Shown here: piece after piece, positions 54,383 through 62,236 of the stretch
Layout of the letters: every line of letters begins with the position of its first letter
Position numbering within the stretch: position 1 is the first letter of the stretch
Notes under the pieces: model-generated
Seen by the model: only the letters and a program-made list of their open reading frames with translations
Database searches by the model: none
What the model was told of the DNA's origin: nothing
Made by a program: the position numbers and the translations under genes
Assembly (NCBI GenBank): GCA_041751935.1
Contig: JBGSIA010000038.1
Location: 42,485 to 106,484 of the forward strand
Source of the DNA: JBBSJZ01 sp041751935
GTDB lineage: Bacteria; Planctomycetota; Planctomycetia; Pirellulales; Pirellulaceae
Direction of reading: 5' to 3'
Length of the DNA: 64,000 nt

Positions 54383-55567
54383 GTGCGAGTAATGCATGTC
54401 ATCACCCGGATGATTGTCGGCGGCGCGCAAGAAAACACACTCTTGAACTGCTTGGACCTGATGCAGTTGTTCGGTGACGAAGTGTTGCTAGTGAGTGGAC
54501 CAGCTATTGGGCCTGAGGGAGACCTGTTGAGCCAGGGCAGGGCAGGGGAGTTGAAAATTGAGTACGTCCCCCAATTACGTCGTGCCATTCATCCGCTGCG
54601 CGACCAACAAGCGGCAGCAGCATTGAGGCAAGTGGTTCGCAAGTTCGCACCAGATGTCGTCCATACACATAGTGCGAAAGGTGGGTTTCTCGGTCGCTAT
54701 GCCGCAACCGCCGAACGCGTTCCGGCTGTGGTTCACACCGTGCATGGCGCGCCATTTCATCCCTACCAATCGGCTCCAGCGAGATTGTTTTTCCAGTCTT
54801 GTGAACGCTGGGCGGCGCGCCGCTGCCAACACATGATCTCGGTCGCCGACGCGATGACTGATTTGATGGTCACGGCGGGAATCGCTCCGCGGGAAAAGTT
54901 CACGACGATTCATAGCGGGATGGCGGTCGAGCCCTTCTTGAACGCCGATTCGCATCGCCAGAGCGTGCGGATGCAGTTTGGGTTTTCTGAAAGTGACATC
55001 GTCATCGGGAAAATCGCCAGATTGTTTCATCTGAAGGGACACGATGACCTAGTGGACGCAGCCGCACACGTGGTTCGCCAGTGTCCGCAAGTACGTTTTC
55101 TTCTAGTCGGAGACGGAATCCTGCGGCAGGCATTAACAAGCAAGATCGAGCGAATGGGCATAATGGAGCACTTTGTGTTCGCGGGATTGGTGCCGCCGAG
55201 TGAGGTTCCACGAATGATTGGGGCGATGGATGTACTCGTCCATACCTCATTTCGTGAGGGTTTGGCGCGGGCATTGCCGCAAGCCCTCATCGCGGGCAAG
55301 CCCGTTGTCAGTTACGATTGTGATGGTGCCCGAGAGATCGTTCTTCCAGGCGAAACCGGCTTTTTGATCCCACCAAAGGACACGGCTGGGTTGGCCGATG
55401 CCTTGATCCAGTTGGCTGGCGACGAACAAATGCGTCGCAGGTTGGGCGGGGCAGGGCGGGGCAGGTTTACGGACCAGTTCCGTCACGAAACAACGACGCG
55501 GCGAATTCGCCACCTGTACGAGCACCTTTTAGCCAATTCGACACCAACCCCACTCGAATCGTCATGA
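54383..55567 (+). CDS. GT4-type glycosyltransferase
   Basis: 394 residues from GTG 54383. The frame runs RVMHVITRMIVGGAQENT, with the G-G-A loop typical of GT-B enzymes. The C-terminal donor site reads GKIARLFHLKGHDDLVDA and FREGLARALPQALIAGKPV followed by ARE and GETGFL, the E-x7-E block of family 4. It should transfer a sugar from a nucleotide donor to an envelope or lipid acceptor in the cytosol. Its stop overlaps the kinase start (ATGA), so the two are translationally coupled. GGGCAGGG octamers at 54535-54547 and 55449-55456 lie inside it and use otherwise rare GGG and AGG codons. Confidence 0.9.
   Translation: MRVMHVITRMIVGGAQENTLLNCLDLMQLFGDEVLLVSGPAIGPEGDLLSQGRAGELKIEYVPQLRRAIHPLRDQQAAAALRQVVRKFAPDVVHTHSAKGGFLGRYAATAERVPAVVHTVHGAPFHPYQSAPARLFFQSCERWAARRCQHMISVADAMTDLMVTAGIAPREKFTTIHSGMAVEPFLNADSHRQSVRMQFGFSESDIVIGKIARLFHLKGHDDLVDAAAHVVRQCPQVRFLLVGDGILRQALTSKIERMGIMEHFVFAGLVPPSEVPRMIGAMDVLVHTSFREGLARALPQALIAGKPVVSYDCDGAREIVLPGETGFLIPPKDTAGLADALIQLAGDEQMRRRLGGAGRGRFTDQFRHETTTRRIRHLYEHLLANSTPTPLESS
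54535..54547 (+). repeat. Two overlapping GGGCAGGG octamers (KOPS-like)
   Basis: Plus-strand tandem copies within the GT4 gene, creating GGG/AGG codons uncommon in this DNA. Confidence 0.6.
55449..55456 (+). repeat. GGGCAGGG (KOPS-like)
   Basis: Plus-strand copy within a G-rich run near the 3' end of the GT4 gene; the last plus-strand copy before the dif-like site. Confidence 0.6.
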
Positions 55568-56475
55568 CCAAGTCACGAGATTTTTTCGGACCCTATCGAC
55601 TCGCGCGACTTATTCGCTCTGGAATGACCAGCGAAGTCTGGGAAGCAATCGACGAAGGCGACAATAAACGCTATGCGATTAAACTGTTGAAAGCCTCCGT
55701 CCGCGAAAATAAAGACGAGATAGCCTCGTTGAAACATGAATTGACCGTGGGAAAGGATTTGAATAGTCCACGAGTCATTAAGCTTCTCGAATATCGAGTT
55801 GAGAACGGAACTCCATTCTTGCTGATGGAATTATTCAGTGAATTGAATTTGAAACAAGCGTTGCGACGCGGCCCCGATGCGCTCGCGTATATGCTCGATA
55901 AGATTGTTGCCCAAGCCGCCGAAGGCCTGTACTACATGCATACTAAGAGCTGGATTCATCGCGACGTTAAACCAGACAATTTTCTCGTAAGCCGCGAAGG
56001 CGAAGTGAAATTGATCGACTTTCAAATTGCCGAAAAAAAGCGAACTGGAATCAAAAAACTATTTGGTGGTTCCAAAAACGTACAAGGCACGCGGTCTTAT
56101 ATGGCGCCAGAGCAAATTCGTGGAAAAATATGCGATGAAAGAACCGATGTTTATTCATTGGGATGCGTGTTATTTGAAACTTGTACCGGCAAGCCTCCTT
56201 ATACCGGACAGACCCCCAATGATCTGTTGAATAACCATTTAACAGCCTCTATTCCAAGTCCGATTACTTATAACGATAATGTGAAGAAAGAGTTTGCAGA
56301 TCTTGTAAAGCGGATGATGGCAAAGAATCCTGAAAATCGACCGCCATCGATGTGGGAATTCTTGAAAGAATTTCGCACCATGGAGATTTTCAAGAAGCGA
56401 CCTAAGCCGCCTGAAATCAGCGTGTTTGACGAAGCGGTTAGCATCAAGGCTGCTGATGACATGTTGAAGCGATAG
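55564..56475 (+). CDS. Serine/threonine kinase-like protein with DFQ in place of DFG
   Basis: 303 residues, kinase domain only. It has YRLARLIRSGMTSEVWEA (degenerate Gly loop), AIKLLK with the ATP Lys, HRDVKPDN at 132-139 and QGTRSYMAPEQI. At 152-154 the magnesium motif is Asp-Phe-Gln rather than Asp-Phe-Gly. The catalytic Asp and Lys remain, so it may be active with altered kinetics or regulation. It lacks a membrane span. The ATGA overlap with the glycosyltransferase suggests that it controls that enzyme or its pathway (inference). accA follows after 74 bases. Confidence 0.88.
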   Translation: MTKSRDFFGPYRLARLIRSGMTSEVWEAIDEGDNKRYAIKLLKASVRENKDEIASLKHELTVGKDLNSPRVIKLLEYRVENGTPFLLMELFSELNLKQALRRGPDALAYMLDKIVAQAAEGLYYMHTKSWIHRDVKPDNFLVSREGEVKLIDFQIAEKKRTGIKKLFGGSKNVQGTRSYMAPEQIRGKICDERTDVYSLGCVLFETCTGKPPYTGQTPNDLLNNHLTASIPSPITYNDNVKKEFADLVKRMMAKNPENRPPSMWEFLKEFRTMEIFKKRPKPPEISVFDEAVSIKAADDMLKR

Positions 56476-56549
56476 GCGAATTTTGCGAAAAGTTGGCAGT
56501 GCAAAGAAAAAGTTGACCATACGAATCACTTGGAAAGAAGCAGTTATCA

Positions 56550-57509
56550 ATGAGTGCCGGGCCGGGACTGGAATTTGAGGTTGAAATCGCGGAGCTTGAG
56601 TCACGTATCGCGACGCTCGAGCGGCAAACCGATCGCAATGAACCGACTGAAAACGAAATTCGCGCGATGCGGCGTGAATTGGTCACCAGACTGCGTGAAA
56701 CGTACAGTGGGCTAAGTGCTTGGCAGACCGTCCAGGTTGCTCGGCACAAAAACCGGCCGTATACCCGCGATTACTTGAACCTCGCGTTCGACGACTTTGT
56801 CGAATTGCACGGCGACAAGCACTTTGGCGACGATCGTGCGATGTTGGCTGGTTTCGCCAAACTGGACCGCTTCAAGGTTATGGTTCTCGGGCACCAAAAA
56901 GGTCGTACCTACAAAGAACGCGCTGCTTGCCACTTTGGTTGTGCCCATCCCGAGGGTTATCGTAAGGCGATGAGCAAGATGCGGCTGGCCGAAAAGTATC
57001 GGCTGCCCTTGGTTTGTTTCATCGATACTCCCGGAGCCTATCCCGGGATCGGTGCCGAAGAGCGAGGTCAAGCCCAAGTGATCGCCGAGAGCATGTTCAA
57101 GATGAGCCGCTTGCGAACGCCGATCGTTTGCGTCGTCATCGGCGAGGGTGGGTCTGGAGGCGCCTTGGGGATCGGCGTCGGCGACCGGATCGCTGTGATG
57201 CAGCATTCGTACTACAGCGTGATCAGTCCCGAGGGCTGTGCTGGGATTCTTTGGAAAAGTCACGAGCACGCTCCCAAGGCGGCGGCGGCGCTACGTTTCA
57301 CCAGCCGCGATCTGGCTAAGCTGGGAGTCGTCGATGATGTACTTGAGGAGCCGCTGGGCGGTGCTCATCGGGATCATCATCAGATGGCAACTCGACTCAA
57401 AAGCTACCTGGCGCGAACGCTCGGTGAGCTCGAAGATAAGTCGCCCGATGAGCTGATCCAAGCACGCTACGAGAAGTTCCGTCGGATGGGAAATTTCAGC
57501 GAGATTTGA
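56550..57509 (+). CDS. accA: Acetyl-CoA carboxylase carboxyltransferase alpha subunit
   Basis: 319 residues, typical length. It holds the coiled-coil start (EVEIAELESRIATLERQ), the RPYTRDYLNLAFDDFVELHGD block, FIDTPGAYPGIGAEERGQ and VIGEGGSGGALGIGVGD, which form the carboxyltransferase active site with AccD. It makes malonyl-CoA for fatty acid synthesis. It is on the same strand as the GT4-kinase pair and probably co-transcribed with it. Confidence 0.97.
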   Translation: MSAGPGLEFEVEIAELESRIATLERQTDRNEPTENEIRAMRRELVTRLRETYSGLSAWQTVQVARHKNRPYTRDYLNLAFDDFVELHGDKHFGDDRAMLAGFAKLDRFKVMVLGHQKGRTYKERAACHFGCAHPEGYRKAMSKMRLAEKYRLPLVCFIDTPGAYPGIGAEERGQAQVIAESMFKMSRLRTPIVCVVIGEGGSGGALGIGVGDRIAVMQHSYYSVISPEGCAGILWKSHEHAPKAAAALRFTSRDLAKLGVVDDVLEEPLGGAHRDHHQMATRLKSYLARTLGELEDKSPDELIQARYEKFRRMGNFSEI

Positions 57510-57643
57510 TCGTGTCTCCGCTGATCGTCTTCTGTCGTTTGTAGCCGACGTCGCAGCTCATTCTTGAGTTCCTGCGGTTGTCCCGCGGGCATACCAACAG
57601 CCAGTAATCATGCCGATCAAGCGGGGATCTGGCCTCTTTTGCA

Positions 57644-57671
57644 ACGTCCGATAATGCCTCTTATGTTGTAT
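57644..57671. other. dif: dif-like XerC/XerD recombination site (putative terminus)
   Basis: The 28 bases divide as ACGTCCGATAA (XerC-arm position), TGCCTC (six-base centre) and TTATGTTGTAT (XerD-arm position). The last arm matches E. coli dif TTATGTTAAAT at nine of eleven positions. The ATAA/TTAT inner palindrome and the arm-centre-arm spacing also agree, although the XerC arm shares only about five of eleven bases with E. coli. It lies between convergent genes accA and cvpA. Flanking GGGCAGGG octamers point toward it from both sides. Identification is by motif and context. Confidence 0.7.
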
Positions 57672-57727
57672 TGGATCTGTTGTTTTCCCCGGGAATCAAG
57701 CGTTTTGTGGTTGTGCCCCGCCATGGC

Positions 57728-58570
57728 TTACCGTTGTTGCACACTCCAGGGCGACGACTGTCCGGTCGCTTGCTGCGGGTACTGCAACGGTGGCTGATTC
57801 GTATTCCAAGGAGTCGATTGTCCTGATACCCACGGAGCCGATGGCGGTGTTGACTGGCGGAACGTATCGACGCGATTTTGGATTTCTGTTTGCACTCGTG
57901 ACTGCAGTTCGGCTTGCACCTGCGACTGAGCCTGGGCGGCAACCGAGGTGGCCGTTTCCCAGAGCGATCCGGGTTGCGTCGAACTGTTGCTGACGCCAAT
58001 GTTGCCCCATGGCGACGCAGGCGCTGCGACGGTCGACGAGCCGTTGTTGAACTTCTCGTCGAATTTCGCCAAGTACGGTTGGACGACTTCCTGGATCTCT
58101 GGCGGAATCACAGACTCGCTCTTGTTGAGCACCTTGGCGATGTACCGTCCGCTTTCGCTGGCGACAATCTTTTCGCGAACACTGTTTCCTAAAAGCGTCA
58201 CGGCAAACAGCGTGATCAGGATGCAGTACAAGGCGCCTTTAGCCAGCCCGAACAAGGCGCCAATTTGCCGATCGAATTCCTTCAGTCGTAACCTGTCGAT
58301 TGAGCCACTAACCATCCGAAACGCGACCCAAATCACGAGAGACGTGCCGACGTAAAGAATCAGCATTGCCAGAAAGCGGTTCCATGGCGGTTCTGCCTGG
58401 ATGGATTGGCTGAACGGTTCGCGAAAGTGAAAGGCAACCAAATAGCTCACCAAGATCGACGCGAGCGACGCTAGTTGCCAAGCGAATCCTTTCACGGCAC
58501 CAAACAGCATCGCGCCAATAAGGACTACCAACATGATGATGTCGTAGATTTCCACCGAAGTCGCATCCAT
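57728..58570 (-). CDS. CvpA family membrane protein
   Basis: 280 residues from ATG 58570 (ATG 58597 is also in frame). Four membrane spans in the first 160 residues, with GAVKGFAWQLASLASILVSY matching the CvpA core. A Gln/Pro/Ser-rich C-terminal tail (about 185-280) is unusual for the family. CvpA is linked to colicin V export and envelope maintenance in E. coli. The function here is inferred. It is convergent with accA across the dif-like site. Confidence 0.85.
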   Translation of the reverse strand: MDATSVEIYDIIMLVVLIGAMLFGAVKGFAWQLASLASILVSYLVAFHFREPFSQSIQAEPPWNRFLAMLILYVGTSLVIWVAFRMVSGSIDRLRLKEFDRQIGALFGLAKGALYCILITLFAVTLLGNSVREKIVASESGRYIAKVLNKSESVIPPEIQEVVQPYLAKFDEKFNNGSSTVAAPASPWGNIGVSNSSTQPGSLWETATSVAAQAQSQVQAELQSRVQTEIQNRVDTFRQSTPPSAPWVSGQSTPWNTNQPPLQYPQQATGQSSPWSVQQR

Positions 58571-58718
58571 GCAAAAGGTGAGGGCGGGAAAGGGCATGAA
58601 AGTTCGAGCTTAGCAAATAGGCGAGGGCAGGCGAAGACCGAAATTTCCTGTGGCGTTGGACTGGCAGAAAAGCTTATGGAACAGGTCTCCGTGCCGAGTT
58701 TCACTCCGAACCACACCG

Positions 58719-58726
58719 CCCTGCCC
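58719..58726 (-). repeat. GGGCAGGG (KOPS-like)
   Basis: First minus-strand copy to the right of the dif-like site, in the leader of the YdjM-like gene. Confidence 0.6.
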
Positions 58727-58739
58727 TGGTCTTTTTGCC

Positions 58740-59468
58740 TTGGCCGATTTTAAGACGCACATTACCGGAAGCACAATCGTCGGTGTCGCCTACGGTTACT
58801 GGGGCGTCTCGCACCAATCGATGTCGCTCGAGAGCGGCATGATTGCAGGCGGGTTGTGTAGTGTCGCGGGAATGCTGCCGGACTTGGACAGTGACTCGGG
58901 GATTCCGCTACGTGAAACGAGCATGTTTGCTGCTGCTGTGATTCCGATGCTAATGATCGAGCGATTTCGTGACTTGAATTTGTCTCACGAAGGCATGGCC
59001 GTCGCAGCAATGCTGATCTACATCGGAATTCGATTTGTTGTCGTCGAGTTCTTCAAGCGGTTCACCGTCCACCGTGGCATGTGGCACAGCATACCAGCCG
59101 CCGCCGCCGCGGGATTGATCGCCTACCTGGCGATGCCCAGCATGAGTGAAGGTGTTCGCGTCTATAAAAGCGTCGCCGTCGTCGTTGGCTTTCTCGTACA
59201 TTTGATATTGGACGAGATATGGAGCATCGATTTCAAGTACGGTCGTTTTCGCTTGAAGAGTTCGTTCGGCACAGCCCTCAAGTTCTTTGGTGACAACGTG
59301 TGGTCGAACTTGGCGATGTATGCCAAGCTGGGAATGCTTCTCTACTTAGCTTGGGGTGACCATGGCATTATTGATCGATTGCGCGAACGAGCTAGATTCG
59401 ATCAGACCTATATTGCGCAACCCGTCTCCCCTGCCCTGCCCTGGGAAAAATGGCTGCCTTGGCGGTGA
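58740..59468 (+). CDS. YdjM/LexA-regulated-type membrane metal-dependent hydrolase
   Basis: 242 residues from TTG 58740, which gives the conserved start MADFKTHITGSTIVG. A GTG at 58650 adds a poor leader. Several membrane spans and the sequence GGLCSVAGMLPDLDSDSG and TVHRGMWHSIPAAAAAG match the YdjM family, in which Asp and His residues bind metal. It is a predicted inner-membrane hydrolase of unknown substrate. CCCTGCCC lies just before the start. Confidence 0.82.
   Translation: MADFKTHITGSTIVGVAYGYWGVSHQSMSLESGMIAGGLCSVAGMLPDLDSDSGIPLRETSMFAAAVIPMLMIERFRDLNLSHEGMAVAAMLIYIGIRFVVVEFFKRFTVHRGMWHSIPAAAAAGLIAYLAMPSMSEGVRVYKSVAVVVGFLVHLILDEIWSIDFKYGRFRLKSSFGTALKFFGDNVWSNLAMYAKLGMLLYLAWGDHGIIDRLRERARFDQTYIAQPVSPALPWEKWLPWR
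59430..59442 (-). repeat. Two overlapping GGGCAGGG octamers (KOPS-like)
   Basis: Minus-strand tandem copies near the 3' end of the YdjM-like gene. Confidence 0.6.
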
Positions 59469-59483
59469 AGCTTGTTTGAGCAA

Positions 59484-59927
59484 CTACTGAGATCGCTCAA
59501 GCAGTATCGTTACGGGGCCGTTGTTGATCAGGGCAACTTGCATCGATGCTGCAAAAACTCCCGTTTCAACCGCTACACCATGAGCACGCACCTCGTCGAC
59601 AAAGGCTTCGTAGAGTTGCTCGGCAAGATTCGGTTTCGCGGCATCAGTGAACGCGGGGCGGCGACCCTTGCGGCAATCTGCCATGAGTGTGAATTGGCTG
59701 ACGATGAGTGCCGCGCCTCCGACTTCCACCAGCGAGCGATTCATCTTACCGTGCTCATCTTCAAAAATCCGTAGGCAGCACATTTTCTCGGCGAGATAAC
59801 GAACTTGATCCAGACCGTCGCCATGCCCGACACCGACCAGCGTGAGCAGTCCCTGACCGATCTGCCCAACCACGGCGCCGTCGACTCTTACGCTCGCTTC
59901 GCTTACACGTTGAATGAGAACTTTCAA
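59484..59927 (-). CDS. dtd: D-aminoacyl-tRNA deacylase
   Basis: 147 residues from TTG 59927, giving MKVLIQRVSEASVRVDG. An upstream frame to 59987 is not conserved. SQFTLMADCRKGRRPAFTDAA and NNGPVTILLE are the two active-site blocks, the latter with the Gly-cis-Pro motif. It removes D-amino acids wrongly loaded on tRNA. Two GGGCAGGG octamers (minus strand) lie just upstream of the start, in the leader. Confidence 0.93.
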   Translation of the reverse strand: MKVLIQRVSEASVRVDGAVVGQIGQGLLTLVGVGHGDGLDQVRYLAEKMCCLRIFEDEHGKMNRSLVEVGGAALIVSQFTLMADCRKGRRPAFTDAAKPNLAEQLYEAFVDEVRAHGVAVETGVFAASMQVALINNGPVTILLERSQ

Positions 59928-59935
59928 AACGACTT

Positions 59936-59948
59936 CCCTGCCCTGCCC
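59936..59948 (-). repeat. Two overlapping GGGCAGGG octamers (KOPS-like)
   Basis: Minus-strand tandem copies in the leader of dtd, pointing left toward the dif-like site. Confidence 0.6.
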
Positions 59949-60145
59949 CGCTCGATTCAGTGAATAGAGAAGTTTACCGGATTTCACACGCCTGTGCCGA
60001 GCGAGCTGGAGTTACGGAGAAAACTGTGCTAAGTACCTCGATGAGCTTACAATCCAACAAAGCCATTGTTCGTTTGTGGTCGTCGCGACGCTCAAGCGAT
60101 CGCGGAAAACTATGCGACTTCTCAATTTGAGTTTACAATGCGAAC

Positions 60146-60877
60146 ATGTTCATTGTTGTGTTGCATGATGTCACGCCACAGTTTGTGGAACCGATTGAAA
60201 TTGCCGTTCATGCGGTGACCCAGCTCGTCGGTACTCGTTTTGCCTGTGCGATCGTGCCCCGGTGGCATGGGGAACGGCAGCATGCCGAAGAAGCTCGATT
60301 GTGGAAAGCGATCGAAGGTTGTGACGAGTATCTTCTACATGGATGGACGCATAAGCGAACCCAGCGTCCAGGATTGATTTCAAAACTGACCAACTATGCT
60401 GATGAGTTTGGGGGTATATCACTGCAGTCGATTCGCGAACGGATTGACCTGGGGCAACAAGAGTTGCGCGACGTGCTGGGAACGACGGTCACGGGATTCG
60501 TGCCGCCGGCTTGGCGATTGCCAGTTGAGCTGACACAGTTGACTCAATTAACACATCTGATGCGTTGGCGCTGGTTGGAGACAGTCAACGAAAGTGTTGT
60601 TGCGAGCCAGCTCGTGAAGGATGTTAGGCGTCTTCCCGTAGCGACTTGGTCTTTCGATTGGGGGCGGATGCCGGTGTGGCAATCTGCCAGTCATACTCTC
60701 GCTGTGTTGCAGCAGCGAATGCAGCCAACGTCAATGCCTTGTATCGTCATTCATCCCGCGGATGTGAGTCGCAAGCAGTTGCCGTTCATTGTGTCGATCA
60801 TCCGCCAGTTGCTTGACGCCGGGGAGGAACCAATGACGCCGATGATGTTGCTTCGATCCCCAGTGGTCGCGTCATGA
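60146..60877 (+). CDS. DUF2334/polysaccharide-deacetylase-like protein
   Basis: 243 residues. VVLHDVTPQF at the N-terminus supplies the Asp of the NodB-like fold, and LLHGWTHKR a His pair (H-x-x-x-H-like), as in DUF2334 proteins. VPPAWRLP and the late VIHPADVSR complete the barrel. No signal peptide, so the active site faces the cytosol. It probably removes an acyl group from a sugar intermediate. Its stop overlaps the start of the methyltransferase gene (ATGA), the first of three such overlaps in this unit. Confidence 0.8.
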   Translation: MFIVVLHDVTPQFVEPIEIAVHAVTQLVGTRFACAIVPRWHGERQHAEEARLWKAIEGCDEYLLHGWTHKRTQRPGLISKLTNYADEFGGISLQSIRERIDLGQQELRDVLGTTVTGFVPPAWRLPVELTQLTQLTHLMRWRWLETVNESVVASQLVKDVRRLPVATWSFDWGRMPVWQSASHTLAVLQQRMQPTSMPCIVIHPADVSRKQLPFIVSIIRQLLDAGEEPMTPMMLLRSPVVAS

Positions 60878-61484
60878 AAGTGATCGCGGATTGGATCATG
60901 AATCGCCGCGCAAGACGGTTGGCTGAAATGCTTACGCCGTTCTTGCCCACTGGCGGAATGATTGCAGATATCGGTTCGGGCACTGGACACAACGCCTCAG
61001 CCATTCGCAATACGAGTCAATTGGTTGTTCGCGAGTTTGACGTGGCCGATATTCATTGGGTCGGTCCCTCGCCCACAATGATCACCGAGGACAGCATACT
61101 TTTGGAGGATTCGGTGGCCTCGATGGTGTTAGTGCTATATGTGTTGCACTATTGTGTCAGCCCGGAATTATTGATGTCCGAAGTTGTTCGAATAACGAAT
61201 GGAGACGTGGTTGTTTTACAGACGACATACCAAGGGAGTTCAGGCAGGAATCTTCTCAAGGTGCAAGAGTTTTTTTTGGTCGATTCGGCTACTTTTTGGC
61301 TCGTATTGCGGGCTTAGTATCCGGTGGGCACTGTCCGTTGATACCCCGGCGATACTATGATCGAGACAGCTTGAAAGCACTGTTTGCGTCCGCTGGGCTA
61401 ACCGTCGTTGAGCGTAAGTCACAGCCATCTGTTCTCTGGTCGCTTCGTTGTGATTTGTATTTGCTTCGGGAGAAGGACGAATGA
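60874..61484 (+). pseudogene. SAM-dependent methyltransferase with a frame change at a T8 run
   Basis: The first frame (60874-61317) has GGMIADIGSGTGHNASAI, the SAM-binding motif I, and reads through to a run of eight T at 61270-61277. A -1 shift there enters the second frame, which continues GRFGYFLARIAGLVSGG and PLIPRRYYDRDSLKALFASA to a stop at 61482-61484. That stop overlaps the next start by ATGA. Both halves fit one methyltransferase of about 200 residues. The break may be a one-base deletion, a sequencing error, transcript slippage or programmed frameshifting. Because the overlap architecture is preserved, I favour a recent or functional change over an old decayed gene. Confidence 0.65.
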
Positions 61485-62236
61485 GTTTGGTGCATCTATC
61501 GGTGATCATCCCCGCTCGCAACGAAGAGCGATTGATTGAACAAACGGTGCATTACGCCTTGCTCGCATGTCAACATTTTTCCAATGAATGGATCGACGAT
61601 GACGACCAACGCCCGCGGACTTGGGAACTGATGGTCGTCGACAACGCCAGTACGGATCGGACACGGGAACGATTGCAACGTTACGAAGTTCATGGCGAAA
61701 TCGTCGTTGTCCACCTGGATCGCCTCGGTGCCGCCGGTGCTCGAAACGAAGGGCGTCTTCACGCACGTGGAAAGATACTCGTGTTCATTGACGCCGACAC
61801 GATGATTCCCCATGATTGCCTCGCTCGTGTAGCCGAACATTGTTACCAGCGAGAACATGTGGCCGGGATCACATCACTGGGACAACTCGATGGCGGCATT
61901 CGTGCGCGAGCATGGTGGAGTTTTTGGAATCACGTCCGGCGGTTGCCGTTGGCGCGGGCCAAAGCGATGCCTGCGTTCATGTTCTGTACGTCAGAGACGT
62001 TCGACCGATTCGGACCCTTCGATGAACGCGTGGCGATCGGCGAGGAATGGCCGATTTTGGCTGGGCTGTATCGCAACTGCTCGCGCAACTTCGTTTACGA
62101 TCGCACCATCATTGTGAAATCATCCAGTCGTCGCATGGACTATGGGGCATTCGGGTACACACGAACGCTTATTAAGTACGTGTGGGCGATCTTACATTAT
62201 CAAGGCCGCGTTCATTACACGGACACAATTCGATGA
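61481..62236 (+). CDS. GT2-type glycosyltransferase
   Basis: 251 residues. LSVIIPARNEERLIEQTV is the GT-A nucleotide-sugar start. VVDNASTDRT and the FIDADT metal-binding Asp block confirm family 2, and GEEWPILAGLY fits the acceptor side. No membrane span is clear, so it acts at the cytosolic face. Its stop overlaps the next start (ATGA). Confidence 0.88.
   Translation: MSLVHLSVIIPARNEERLIEQTVHYALLACQHFSNEWIDDDDQRPRTWELMVVDNASTDRTRERLQRYEVHGEIVVVHLDRLGAAGARNEGRLHARGKILVFIDADTMIPHDCLARVAEHCYQREHVAGITSLGQLDGGIRARAWWSFWNHVRRLPLARAKAMPAFMFCTSETFDRFGPFDERVAIGEEWPILAGLYRNCSRNFVYDRTIIVKSSSRRMDYGAFGYTRTLIKYVWAILHYQGRVHYTDTIR

Noticed and set aside
38266..55456. GGGCAGGG copies as a mobile short repeat
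   Set aside because: The strand pattern about one point and the match to GGGNAGGG fit a KOPS role better than random insertion, though the priA copy may be chance.
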